NCBI GenBank assembly: GCA_016744315.1
Contig: JADGER010000004.1
Coordinates: forward strand, 1-43,811
Direction: 5' to 3'
Source: Sulfurovaceae bacterium
GTDB lineage: Bacteria > Campylobacterota > Campylobacteria > Campylobacterales > Sulfurovaceae
DNA length: 43,811 nt
A program made the translations under genes and the position numbers. The notes below the pieces were generated by a model. That model did no database searches. It saw nothing but the letters and a program-made list of their open reading frames with translations, and was not told the DNA's origin. Below are positions 37,093 through 43,811 of this stretch, piece by piece; position 1 is the first letter of the stretch; each line of letters opens with the position of its first letter.

Positions 37093-37656
37093 CTACTTTA
37101 CTTCATTATATGCACGAGTAATTGCTTTCATATTTCCATCAATAATCTTTTGTGGAAACTTCGCGAGTACTCTTGCCATGTTTTCTAAAAAATAGTCCAA
37201 CTCAAACATACCTGAAATCTTAACAAATGCACCAAGCATTGGGGCATTTGGAATCGAACGACCAATAGTATCAAGAGAAATCTGAACACAGTCAACAGTA
37301 AAGATTCTATCTTCCTTACCTTTTAGAGCAGGAATACCTTCTATTAATTCCTCTTTTGAGAGGTGTGTAGTGATAATATATTGTGTAGACTCTTTTTCAT
37401 TTACTTCAATATTATCTGTAAATGCCAAAGCTGGATCAATAACAAGCACAAAGTCTGGATTCATAAATTTTGCATGATTAAAAATCTGCTCATCTGAAAT
37501 CCTATTATAAGCTCGCAGAGCGGCTCCTCTTTTTGCAGAACCATAAAGTGCAAAAGCCTGAACCTCTTTCCCCGTTGTAGCTACAACATCACCTAGACCT
37601 TTGGCACCAGATACAGCACCTTGACCAGCTCGGCTATGCCATCTTATCTCTGTCAT
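37093..37656 (-). CDS. porC: Pyruvate:ferredoxin oxidoreductase gamma subunit
   Basis: About 187 residues. The start MTEIRWHSRAGQG is chosen because AGGAGA lies 6 bases before this ATG; a start five codons earlier would place the ribosome binding site inside the gene. RAGQGAVSGAKGLGDV near the N-terminus and KRGAALRAYNRI are signature elements of the gamma subunit, which shapes the CoA-binding part of the complex. It is first in porCDAB. The 77-base gap upstream contains TACAAT as a possible -10 and an 11-base palindrome CTCTT-T-AAGAG. Confidence 0.94.
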   Translation of the reverse strand: MTEIRWHSRAGQGAVSGAKGLGDVVATTGKEVQAFALYGSAKRGAALRAYNRISDEQIFNHAKFMNPDFVLVIDPALAFTDNIEVNEKESTQYIITTHLSKEELIEGIPALKGKEDRIFTVDCVQISLDTIGRSIPNAPMLGAFVKISGMFELDYFLENMARVLAKFPQKIIDGNMKAITRAYNEVK

Positions 37657-37733
37657 GATTTCTCCTATCATTTGATTTGTTCTGCTTATTGTAATCTCCC
37701 CTCTCTTAAAGAGTGCTTGAATTTACAATTTTT

Positions 37734-38384
37734 TTAACCGCAACTTATAGAAGCTACTGCTTCAAACGCATTTGTGGTGATAATAGTAGCACACTTAGAT
37801 AATTGCTCTTGTGAACCATAGCCACAACTAACTGCAATAGAGTGAATATTAGCAGCTTTAGCTGCATCTATATCCATACAAGTATCTCCTATCATCCAAC
37901 ACTTAGTTGTATCACTTTGAAGCTTTGATAAAGCTTTAAGTATTGGTTCTGGATTTGGTTTTGGATTTTTTACATCTTCCCGTCCTATAAGAACTTCAAA
38001 ATAGTGCATAAGTTCTAGGTGTTCTAAGAGTTCTTTGGAGTATAACGCAGTTTTGGTAGTGACAATGCCTAGTCGTGCAATTTTTGAGGCTTCTTCTATG
38101 GCTTCTCTTGCTTGAGGGAGCAAAAAAGTTTTTGCTTTGCTAATTTTTCTATAATGTTCTTTATATTTGGCTACAAAATCCCATACTTCTTCTGTAGAAA
38201 CTCCTAATGCTAGAAACATATAATCCAAAGGATGTCCGATCTCTGCTAATATTAGACTATCATCAGGTCTTTTATTAGCAAAGTGGTCAAAAGTAGAGTG
38301 AAAGCTCTCTAATATAGCTTCAGTAGAATCAATAAGTGTACCATCCAAATCAAAAAGAATAGTCTTCTCTTTTTTTAGATTCAT
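37734..38384 (-). CDS. HAD-family phosphatase (phosphoglycolate phosphatase-like)
   Basis: A 216-residue HAD hydrolase. Motif I FDLDGTLID has the nucleophile D12 and general acid D14, motif II is IVTTK, motif III is the Lys in NPKPNPEP, and motif IV is IGDTCMD. The helical cap domain (15-85) is of the Gph/PpaX type. Phosphoglycolate, pyrophosphate or another small phosphoester is the likely substrate. It is the last gene of the probable 41899-37734 operon, one base after the flavoprotein gene. Confidence 0.88.
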   Translation of the reverse strand: MNLKKEKTILFDLDGTLIDSTEAILESFHSTFDHFANKRPDDSLILAEIGHPLDYMFLALGVSTEEVWDFVAKYKEHYRKISKAKTFLLPQAREAIEEASKIARLGIVTTKTALYSKELLEHLELMHYFEVLIGREDVKNPKPNPEPILKALSKLQSDTTKCWMIGDTCMDIDAAKAANIHSIAVSCGYGSQEQLSKCATIITTNAFEAVASISCG

Positions 38385-38385
38385 T

Positions 38386-39555
38386 TTACATTCCTGGAAT
38401 TCGTGGTATGTTTCCTAGTTTAGAGTGACGGTAATACCAACCCCAACCTTTTTTCATCCAATGTCCTATAATAGGCAGAGGTATCATCTTTCCACCATTA
38501 TCATCTCGATAAACAAAAGCAGCACCATCTCCTGTATCCATAACACATAAAATATTCAGATGTGCGAGGTAACTCTCTTTAGAATCAATGTTTTGTGAAT
38601 GGTTAAAGAGATTATAGGCAATATTTTTTGCCATTACTTCTGCTACATGCCCTTGTTTTGCTCTCCAGTGTGGACCTATAAGAGACGCACTATCACCAAT
38701 GGCATATATATGTTCAAAGCCTTCTATCTCATTATATTCATTTGTTACTACAAATCCTGATTCACTCAGAGGAAGTCCAGAGTTAAGTACAAGAGAATGA
38801 CCAGTACCAGCAGATATAAACATAGTTAGATCAGAACTTATCTTCTCTTTATCTTCAAAATTAATACCATCACTCTCAAAAGAGGTAATCTTACTACCTA
38901 CTTTTTTCTTGATATTTGTCATACCAAACATTTTATCCATCATAAGAATAGCTTTATCTCCCATTTTATGACCAGGTTTTTCCATTGGTGCAAAAAATGT
39001 AAGTTCAAAATTGTCTCTAATACCTTTTCTTTTGAGCATAGTATGCACATTAAAGAGTACCTCAAATGCAGGACCACCACGCACAGCAGAGCTATCTTTT
39101 GGATTACCTCCAAAGCCCATAGCTATTTTGCCAGAGCCTTTTGCTATAAGTGCTTGAAGTCTGTTATGAAGCTGTGTCGCTTCTTCGGGAGCAGCACAAA
39201 TAGAAAGGGTATTTTCTATACCTTTCATTTTGATCTTATCTTGACCAAGTGCTACTACTATATATTGATATTCATCTAATATACGACCACTTGCCAAAGA
39301 AACTTTCTTTTGGTTTGCATCAAAGTGTGTGATAGGGTCAATAATTAGCTTAAAGTCATGTTTTCGTGCTAATTGATCTAATGGTATACTTACACTTTCT
39401 CTTGTTTCTCCACCTGTAGGAATCCAAATAGAGGTAGGATAGAGATAAAAATAATCCCTATTACTAACTAATGTTACATCCATATTATTTTTGCGTAGTT
39501 GTATAGCAGCCTCTACACCTGCAAATCCTCCACCTAATATTAATACACTCGCCAT
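38386..39555 (-). CDS. SQR-like FAD-dependent oxidoreductase
   Basis: A 389-residue flavoprotein. The FAD-binding GGGFAGVEAA (8-17) and the GDSA segment (287-290, YAIGDSASL) are intact, as in sulfide:quinone oxidoreductases and type II NADH dehydrogenases. C120 (LSICAAPEEA) and C337 (ILCVMDTGD) match the first and third SQR cysteines. The middle Cys is replaced in SSAVRGGPAFE. The C-terminus WMKKGWGWYYR is amphipathic and probably membrane-touching. It may be a divergent SQR or a quinone reductase with another donor. It sits in an operon with ccoG, 18 bases after a small membrane protein gene. Confidence 0.82.
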   Translation of the reverse strand: MASVLILGGGFAGVEAAIQLRKNNMDVTLVSNRDYFYLYPTSIWIPTGGETRESVSIPLDQLARKHDFKLIIDPITHFDANQKKVSLASGRILDEYQYIVVALGQDKIKMKGIENTLSICAAPEEATQLHNRLQALIAKGSGKIAMGFGGNPKDSSAVRGGPAFEVLFNVHTMLKRKGIRDNFELTFFAPMEKPGHKMGDKAILMMDKMFGMTNIKKKVGSKITSFESDGINFEDKEKISSDLTMFISAGTGHSLVLNSGLPLSESGFVVTNEYNEIEGFEHIYAIGDSASLIGPHWRAKQGHVAEVMAKNIAYNLFNHSQNIDSKESYLAHLNILCVMDTGDGAAFVYRDDNGGKMIPLPIIGHWMKKGWGWYYRHSKLGNIPRIPGM

Positions 39556-39573
39556 ATTTTCCCTTTAGTTTAT

Positions 39574-39774
39574 TTAATGTTTAATTATACCAGTTTCTTG
39601 CATAGAATTTTGTTGGTCATCTACACTACTACTTGTTTGGAGAATAGTATAAATAGAACCTATCAAAAGGCCAGAGAGTATAACTATCCAGATAGTCATA
39701 CGCTTCTCTTTACTCTCTTTGCCATTATAATCTTCTATATCTTCTAAGCTTGGTTCAGTATTATTAGTATTCAT
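39574..39774 (-). CDS. Small single-pass membrane protein downstream of ccoG
   Basis: A 66-residue protein with an acidic N-terminus (EPSLEDIEDYN), one membrane helix (about 26-45, MTIWIVILSGLLIGSIYTIL) and a Ser/Gln-rich tail. It starts 4 bases after ccoG. I do not recognise the family. Position suggests a part in oxidase assembly or anchoring, but that is inference. Confidence 0.75.
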   Translation of the reverse strand: MNTNNTEPSLEDIEDYNGKESKEKRMTIWIVILSGLLIGSIYTILQTSSSVDDQQNSMQETGIIKH

Positions 39775-39778
39775 AAGC

Positions 39779-41227
39779 TTACTTCTTCACTAAATCTATA
39801 CGAGGATAAACAAAAACAGTTTTTCTTGTCACTACTATAAGTTCTTTATCATCTTCTGCATATGCTTTGATTGTTACAGGAATAGGAACATCTTTTCTTG
39901 TATCCTTGGCTAACTCTTTACTTGTTTGAAGGAGTACAACTTTTTTCTTCTTTTTACCTGCACCTAATTTAAAGCCTTCTTTTGGTCTTACAATTTTAAT
40001 ATCATCATTTCCTACAATCTCAAAGAAATAAGTATGCTCTTTACTATCTGTATTTGTAAATAAGAATATATAACTATTCTGTACAACTCCAGCATCAAGT
40101 ACTTTGTAGAGTCTTGTGGTTTTGTTAACATTTAATAACATATGTTCTTTTGTACTTCCCATAACAAAAAGTGAGATAAGTATAATAACTAATACCGCAC
40201 CATACGCAAGTACTGTGCCTCTATAGAAATTTGTTTTACCCTCATGTCTTAGACCCTCTTTTTCACTTGTCCATCGTACAAGACTAGGTTTTCCTAATGC
40301 ACCCATAACAGAAGTACAAGCATCTACACATTCTAGGCAGTTAATACATTCTAATTGTAAACCTTTTCTTATATCAATATGTGTAGGACAAACGGTTACA
40401 CAACTTTCACATGTTGTACATTCAGCAGTAGGGATAACTGATAAAAGTTCTTTTTTCTTTTCATAAACTTTTTCTCTTTCATATCCATGTCCTTGATAAA
40501 TATCTCCACCTCTAATTGGATCATACACTGCCATAACAGTATCTTCATCATAAAGTACAGATTGTACACGGCTATAAGGACAGATATAAACACAAAAATC
40601 TTCTTTAATAAATATAACATCAATTATAATAAAAAGAGCAATACCTATAAGTATACCAACTAGCATTAAATGCTCACTAGGATTTGCTAAATAGGCAAAA
40701 AAGTCTTCAGGTGGTACAAAAAACCAAAGGAAGTTAGCAGCAGCAACAAAAGATAAGATTGTCCAAAGGAGTATAGCAACTACTTTTTTAATCTGATTTT
40801 CACCTGTAGTCATATCAGGAGTTTTTTGTTTATTTTTAATGCGTTTATGGAGACCTAATAATTTGGTTTCTATACCATCTCTATAGATAACACGAAATAT
40901 AGTTTGTGGACATGCCCACCCACACCAAGCACGACCACCAACAGCTGTAACTGCAAAAATACCTATAAATAGAAGCATTAATAAAAATGGCATTAAATAG
41001 AGTTCTTGCATATCAAAGGCGACACCTGCAAGGTGTAATTTCTTTTGGTCAAAACTCAATAAGAAAAGGTGATTTCCTCCAATAGTAATCCAAGGCATTA
41101 CTAGGGCAATGATAGTTGCTATTGCATAAGCCCAGTAGCGTTTGATACGATAAGGTACCCAATCTTTTAGATACTCTTTTGTTTGATTCTTTGCTGGTTT
41201 TTTTACGCTCTGATTTTGTTCATCCAT
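39779..41227 (-). CDS. ccoG: Cytochrome c oxidase accessory protein CcoG (FixG/RdxA)
   Basis: A 482-residue membrane iron-sulfur protein with about five membrane helices. It has CGWACPQT (polyferredoxin start), CVYICPYSR, and two 4Fe-4S motifs (C-x2-C-x2-C-x3-CP in ECTTCESCVTVCP, then C-x2-C-x2-C-x3-C). A periplasmic Ig-like FixG C-terminal domain is at about 370-482. CcoG reduces copper for insertion in the cbb3 oxidase. It is 7.5 kb from the ccoNOQP operon and is preceded by the recombinase-like regulator gene by 27 bases. Confidence 0.96.
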   Translation of the reverse strand: MDEQNQSVKKPAKNQTKEYLKDWVPYRIKRYWAYAIATIIALVMPWITIGGNHLFLLSFDQKKLHLAGVAFDMQELYLMPFLLMLLFIGIFAVTAVGGRAWCGWACPQTIFRVIYRDGIETKLLGLHKRIKNKQKTPDMTTGENQIKKVVAILLWTILSFVAAANFLWFFVPPEDFFAYLANPSEHLMLVGILIGIALFIIIDVIFIKEDFCVYICPYSRVQSVLYDEDTVMAVYDPIRGGDIYQGHGYEREKVYEKKKELLSVIPTAECTTCESCVTVCPTHIDIRKGLQLECINCLECVDACTSVMGALGKPSLVRWTSEKEGLRHEGKTNFYRGTVLAYGAVLVIILISLFVMGSTKEHMLLNVNKTTRLYKVLDAGVVQNSYIFLFTNTDSKEHTYFFEIVGNDDIKIVRPKEGFKLGAGKKKKKVVLLQTSKELAKDTRKDVPIPVTIKAYAEDDKELIVVTRKTVFVYPRIDLVKK

Positions 41228-41254
41228 CTTATCTCCTTTAAGTTGTTTATATTT

Positions 41255-41899
41255 TTATTTTTCAAATGGACAAATAAGAAGTTTATTATCCATTTTAGCC
41301 TCTTCTATAGATGGGGTAATCTCTACCCAAGACCGCTCAATCATCTCTTTTATACCTCTTGATTGTATATAATCTTTGAGTGAACTACGACTCACTACAA
41401 TCTTTCTAGCAATAGCAGAAACACTTATACCCTCTTTAAGATAATCAATTATCTCTGATTGGTAAGGATCAAATTTTGATTTTGATCTGCTACCTTTGGG
41501 ACGACCTATTTGATTTTGTCTATTTTTTTGTTCTTCACGAACTCTATTAAGTAGAGGAAAAATTTCTCCTATAGTACTATTTTTAGTTAGAGTAGTTTGA
41601 GAAGAGGCACTATAAAGTAATATACCTCTGCTTAGCATACAGTGTATAATTTTTATAATCTCATCAACTTTTTCACTCAACATCCAGAGTTCATCTACTA
41701 TGATAGCATCACCATCTTTTAGTCCATGCACAAACTTCTCAAATTGATCTCTCTCTTCTATAGGAGAATTTCTATTAGAGTATTCAATCACCTCTTTGTC
41801 TATACGCAACTCTTGTGTTAATGAAAAGGAGAGAATAGTACTCTGTTGGTCAGTAATATTTCTTTGTCCTAAGAGTTGTCGCAAATAAGCATAAATCAT
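41255..41899 (-). CDS. Serine-recombinase-like DNA-binding protein lacking catalytic residues
   Basis: A 214-residue protein. Residues 1-120 have the resolvase fold outline (MIYAYLRQLLGQRN, then DAIIVDELWMLSEKVDEII). The catalytic Ser of the R-V-S motif is replaced (YLRQLL), and the later Arg pair (D-R-L-x-R) is replaced by ELWMLS. Residues about 130-185 are a helix-turn-helix of the HTH_7 type after a GRPKGSRSK linker (SAIARKIVVSRSSLKDYI). A C-terminal tail of 30 residues follows. It should bind DNA but not recombine. As first gene of the ccoG operon it is probably a regulator. Confidence 0.85.
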   Translation of the reverse strand: MIYAYLRQLLGQRNITDQQSTILSFSLTQELRIDKEVIEYSNRNSPIEERDQFEKFVHGLKDGDAIIVDELWMLSEKVDEIIKIIHCMLSRGILLYSASSQTTLTKNSTIGEIFPLLNRVREEQKNRQNQIGRPKGSRSKSKFDPYQSEIIDYLKEGISVSAIARKIVVSRSSLKDYIQSRGIKEMIERSWVEITPSIEEAKMDNKLLICPFEK

Positions 41900-41968
41900 A
41901 TCCTACCTTTATCATTTGTATAATACTAGCTTATTTGATGATAGAACTCACTTAAAAATATAATATTT

Positions 41969-41997
41969 TCGTCACTTTTATCTTTTAATCGTCACTT
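41969..41997 (+). repeat. 9-bp direct repeat TCGTCACTT, 20-bp spacing
   Basis: TCGTCACTT at 41969-41977 and 41989-41997, two helical turns apart, in the divergent region between the recombinase-like gene and moaC. A partial copy, ACTCACTT, is at 41946-41953. A candidate operator for a regulator binding one face of the DNA. Confidence 0.5.
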
Positions 41998-42001
41998 CTG
42001 T

Positions 42002-42030
42002 TTAGTTTTATCACCCATTTATGTTAGAAT
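42002..42030 (+). promoter_or_regulatory. Promoter of moaC
   Basis: TTAGTT (42002-42007), 17-base spacer, TAGAAT (42025-42030) preceded by TGT, giving an extended -10. It ends 36 bases before the GTG start at 42067. Confidence 0.5.
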
Positions 42031-42066
42031 GTTTAAGAAATAAATTACAATAAAGAGGAGTTATAT

Positions 42067-42540
42067 GTGAATTTAACACATTTAGATGAACAAAACAAAC
42101 CAAAAATGGTAGATGTGGGAGATAAATCCGAGACTTTGCGTATAGCAGTTGCTAGTGGTGTTATAGAAGTAACTCCAAAAGCATTTAATGCAGTTGTAGC
42201 TAATAGTACAAAAAAAGGTCCAGTACTTCAAACAGCTGTTATTGCTGCGATACAAGGGGCAAAACAGACAAGTACACTTATTCCTATGTGTCATCCTTTG
42301 ATGTTGACTTCTATTAAAACAAATATTGAGGAACTAGCAGAGTTACCAGGATTTAAGCTCACGGTAACAGCCAAGCTTATTGGGCGTACTGGTGTTGAGA
42401 TGGAAGCTTTGACAGGAGTGAGTGTAGGATTGTTAACTATTTACGATATGTTAAAAGCCATTGATAAAGGTATGGTTATTAAAAATATCCAATTAGAGTC
42501 CAAGGATGGTGGGAAAAATGGAGATTTTAAAAGAAAATAA
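42067..42540 (+). CDS. moaC: Cyclic pyranopterin monophosphate synthase MoaC
   Basis: A 157-residue molybdenum-cofactor enzyme. It starts at GTG, supported by AAAGAGGAG 6 bases upstream. The N-terminus [19 protein letters not shown] is typical, and PMCHPL (73-78) and [18 protein letters not shown] (about 117-134) carry the active-site residues. It converts the rearranged GTP intermediate into cyclic pyranopterin monophosphate. It is followed 18 bases later by a DUF493 gene. No other moa gene is in view. Confidence 0.96.
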   Translation: MNLTHLDEQNKPKMVDVGDKSETLRIAVASGVIEVTPKAFNAVVANSTKKGPVLQTAVIAAIQGAKQTSTLIPMCHPLMLTSIKTNIEELAELPGFKLTVTAKLIGRTGVEMEALTGVSVGLLTIYDMLKAIDKGMVIKNIQLESKDGGKNGDFKRK

Positions 42541-42558
42541 TTTTTTAGAGGAGAAAAG

Positions 42559-42831
42559 ATGATAACACTAGATGATACAACAGTAGATAAACCACAAATA
42601 GACTACCCTACACGATGGGGATTTAAGCTAATTGGTAGAGATGTTGATGCTTTACATACATGCATTAAAGAAATTATGGGAGAAAAAGAACATTTATGTT
42701 CTCTAGGAAATGCTTCTTCAGGTGGAAAATTTCATAGCTATAATGCTAGTTGTATAGTAGAAAGTCAAGAGCAAAGAGATGCACTTTTTCAGTGTTTTCA
42801 AGATCACAATGATGTAAAAATGGTTATTTAA
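42559..42831 (+). CDS. DUF493/YbeD-like protein
   Basis: A 90-residue protein with the DUF493 pattern: PTRWGFKLIGRDVDAL near residue 17 and SSGGKFHSYNASCIVESQEQRDAL in the middle, an alpha-beta fold of the ACT-like type. YbeD/HP0495 proteins are small and of unknown or allosteric role. Co-transcribed with moaC, with a GAGGAG ribosome binding site. The last 8 bases overlap the convergent yaaA. Confidence 0.88.
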   Translation: MITLDDTTVDKPQIDYPTRWGFKLIGRDVDALHTCIKEIMGEKEHLCSLGNASSGGKFHSYNASCIVESQEQRDALFQCFQDHNDVKMVI

Positions 42832-43558
42832 ATGTATAAATAATTTGTTGATGATGCTTTTTTTGGATAATTTCAGAGAGAGAGAGATTTTCTATAGGGA
42901 GTTTTATAAAATCATCAATCGTTGTGATATTATTAAGAGCCAAGTGGCGAAGTACAATACCTCGGTAAGCTTTTGCCCAGTGACTAACTACTTTGCCATC
43001 TTTTATAAATTTGAGACTTGTATAAGGTTTTGATGGCTTATAGAACTTATCATAAAATCCTGCACGAAGATCAAGTATTTCTTGGGAAGCTAAATACTCT
43101 TCGAGTAAAGATGCTGAGCATTCATTATAAAATTTCTCTACTTTTATCTCACCTACACTCTCTCCTTGTTTGAGTTTGTATTCAGGGATATAATCTTCTG
43201 CACGAATAGGACCAAAAAGATTTGAAAAAAGTATAATGCTCTTATCTATATATTCTTGAGCATTTTGATCTAATGAGGAATAATCCAAATAATCAAAGGC
43301 AACACCAGTATATCTTTGGATAGCTTTTAGTGTTGGTTCATAAATAATATCTTTTTTATATTTGAGTATATCATTAGGTTTTTTTAATCCAAACATTTTG
43401 GAAAGTGTTTCTCTGTCTCCTCTTTGGATAATATTAATATAGTTATGGAGTAGTTTTATTCTTGATGGAGTAAGAGAGCTAAAGAGCAAAGAATTAATGT
43501 TAAAGGCATCTTTCCCACCTGATATTTTTGTTTCGCTAGGAGCTAAAAGAATTTTCAT
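42824..43558 (-). CDS. yaaA: YaaA family peroxide stress protein
   Basis: A 244-residue YaaA/DUF328-family protein. It starts with the family signature MKILLAPSETK and has the RYTGVAFDYLDY and LFGPIRAEDYIPEYKL regions and the C-terminal VVSHWAKAYRG. E. coli YaaA lowers free iron during peroxide stress and contains a DNA-binding fold. The promoter on the minus strand is TGCTATAAT at 43610-43618. It converges with the DUF493 gene and overlaps it by 8 bases. Confidence 0.92.
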   Translation of the reverse strand: MKILLAPSETKISGGKDAFNINSLLFSSLTPSRIKLLHNYINIIQRGDRETLSKMFGLKKPNDILKYKKDIIYEPTLKAIQRYTGVAFDYLDYSSLDQNAQEYIDKSIILFSNLFGPIRAEDYIPEYKLKQGESVGEIKVEKFYNECSASLLEEYLASQEILDLRAGFYDKFYKPSKPYTSLKFIKDGKVVSHWAKAYRGIVLRHLALNNITTIDDFIKLPIENLSLSEIIQKKHHQQIIYTFK

Positions 43559-43609
43559 AGAGCTATTCCTTAATTTATGTTATTTTTTATTAGTATTTAA
43601 TGTAAGTAT

Positions 43610-43618
43610 ATTATAGCA
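43610..43618 (-). promoter_or_regulatory. Extended -10 promoter (TGC-TATAAT) of yaaA
   Basis: TGCTATAAT on the minus strand, 51 bases upstream of the yaaA ATG, within the region divergent from the tRNA promoter. No ribosome binding site stronger than AAGGAA lies between. Confidence 0.5.
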
Positions 43619-43662
43619 TAAAAACAAATAAAAAAGAATTTAGAGGAAATTCACTAAAAGAC

Positions 43663-43691
43663 TTGACAAATAATATTTTTTTGTCTATAAT
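43663..43691 (+). promoter_or_regulatory. Consensus sigma70 promoter of the tRNA-Thr gene
   Basis: TTGACA (43663-43668), 17-base spacer, TATAAT (43686-43691); both boxes perfect. It ends 38 bases before the tRNA. As expected for a stable-RNA operon, it is one of two perfect promoters in the window. Confidence 0.88.
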
Positions 43692-43729
43692 TCCGTCACA
43701 TTTCAAGTAAACGACTTAGAGATGATGGT

Positions 43730-43806
43730 GCTGGTGTAGCTCAGTTGGCTAGAGCAGCTGATTTGTAATCAGCAGGTCGGGGGTTCGAGTCCCTTCACCA
43801 GCTCCA
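43730..43806 (+). tRNA. tRNA-Thr (anticodon UGU)
   Basis: The 77-base cloverleaf has acceptor stem GCTGGTG pairing with CACCAGC, D arm GCTC/GAGC, anticodon stem GCTGA/TCAGC with loop TTTGTAA (anticodon TGT at 43764-43766), and a T arm with GGTTCGAGTCC. The discriminator is T and CCA is encoded (43804-43806). It is probably the first gene of a stable-RNA operon that continues beyond the window. Confidence 0.97.
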
Positions 43807-43811
43807 TAAAA

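Noticed and set aside
41255-41899. Active invertase or resolvase with a nearby invertible segment
   Set aside because: The catalytic Ser and Arg residues are missing, and I found no pair of long inverted repeats around the gene.
43730-43811. tRNA-Thr 3' end as an integration site for a mobile element
   Set aside because: The window ends five bases after the tRNA; no integrase or repeated tRNA end is visible inside the window.

Overview
The window reads as chromosome of a Campylobacterota (Epsilonproteobacteria) bacterium, most like the free-living Sulfurovum/Sulfurimonas group. The DNA is visibly AT-rich, genes are packed with overlaps of 1-4 bases, and most recognisable promoters are TGN-TATAAT extended -10 elements without a -35 box. 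The gene content fits this: a ccoNOQP cbb3 oxidase followed by a DUF4006 gene and a FixH-like gene, a four-subunit porCDAB pyruvate:ferredoxin oxidoreductase, an ArsRS-like two-component system, and PglE/PglF-type amino-sugar enzymes. The assignment is inference from gene content; no rRNA is present.

Layout. (1) 1-2984: 3' part of a type I restriction-modification locus, with a decayed hsdS remnant, an AAA_13 ATPase and an intact hsdM; no hsdR is in view. (2) 2996-6928: a consensus promoter drives a secreted Sel1-like protein with a periodic Trp repeat, followed by dnaX and an exported trypsin-like protease with a DUF4214-like tail. (3) 6958-19171: a Wzx/Wzy-type polysaccharide cluster with three glycosyltransferases, flippase, polymerase, Wzz, a NodB deacetylase, a PglE-like aminotransferase and a PglF-like dehydratase. 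It is interrupted by an antisense operon of three unrecognised membrane proteins (9302-11808). (4) 19197-25379: a ComEA-like helix-hairpin-helix protein, a large PAS-GGDEF-EAL protein and the helicase HrpB. (5) 25516-27493: response regulator and ArsS-like kinase. (6) 27477-32264 (minus): ccoNOQP, DUF4006, a 33-residue membrane peptide, a TPM-like membrane protein and a FixH-like protein. (7) 32464-37656 (minus): a DUF1566/Lcl-type protein, ddl, an orphan gene and porCDAB. (8) 37734-41899 (minus): a probable operon of a catalytically dead serine-recombinase-like regulator, ccoG, a small membrane protein, an SQR-like flavoprotein and a HAD phosphatase. (9) 42067-43811: moaC, a DUF493 gene, yaaA, and tRNA-Thr(UGU) behind a perfect sigma70-type promoter.

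How the parts fit. Regions 6-8 form a respiratory and central-carbon block: PorCDAB makes or consumes acetyl-CoA with ferredoxin, the cbb3 oxidase is the low-oxygen terminal oxidase, and CcoG and FixH serve its copper/assembly pathway. The recombinase-like protein encoded upstream of ccoG may regulate that set. Region 3 looks like a short but nearly complete Wzy-dependent surface-glycan pathway built on a 4-amino-4,6-dideoxy sugar. It lacks the initiating phosphoglycosyl transferase and any acetyltransferase in view.

Best candidates for something undescribed: the three-gene membrane operon inside the glycan cluster, whose second and third proteins carry opposite-charge tails and whose Gly/Asp tail codons double as the next gene's ribosome binding site; the W-x5-W repeat protein with its operator-like promoter; the dead recombinase upstream of ccoG with a 20-bp-spaced direct repeat beyond it; and the 33-residue peptide in the cco operon. 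I saw no CRISPR array, insertion sequence or prophage, and no gene-free stretch longer than about 200 bases.
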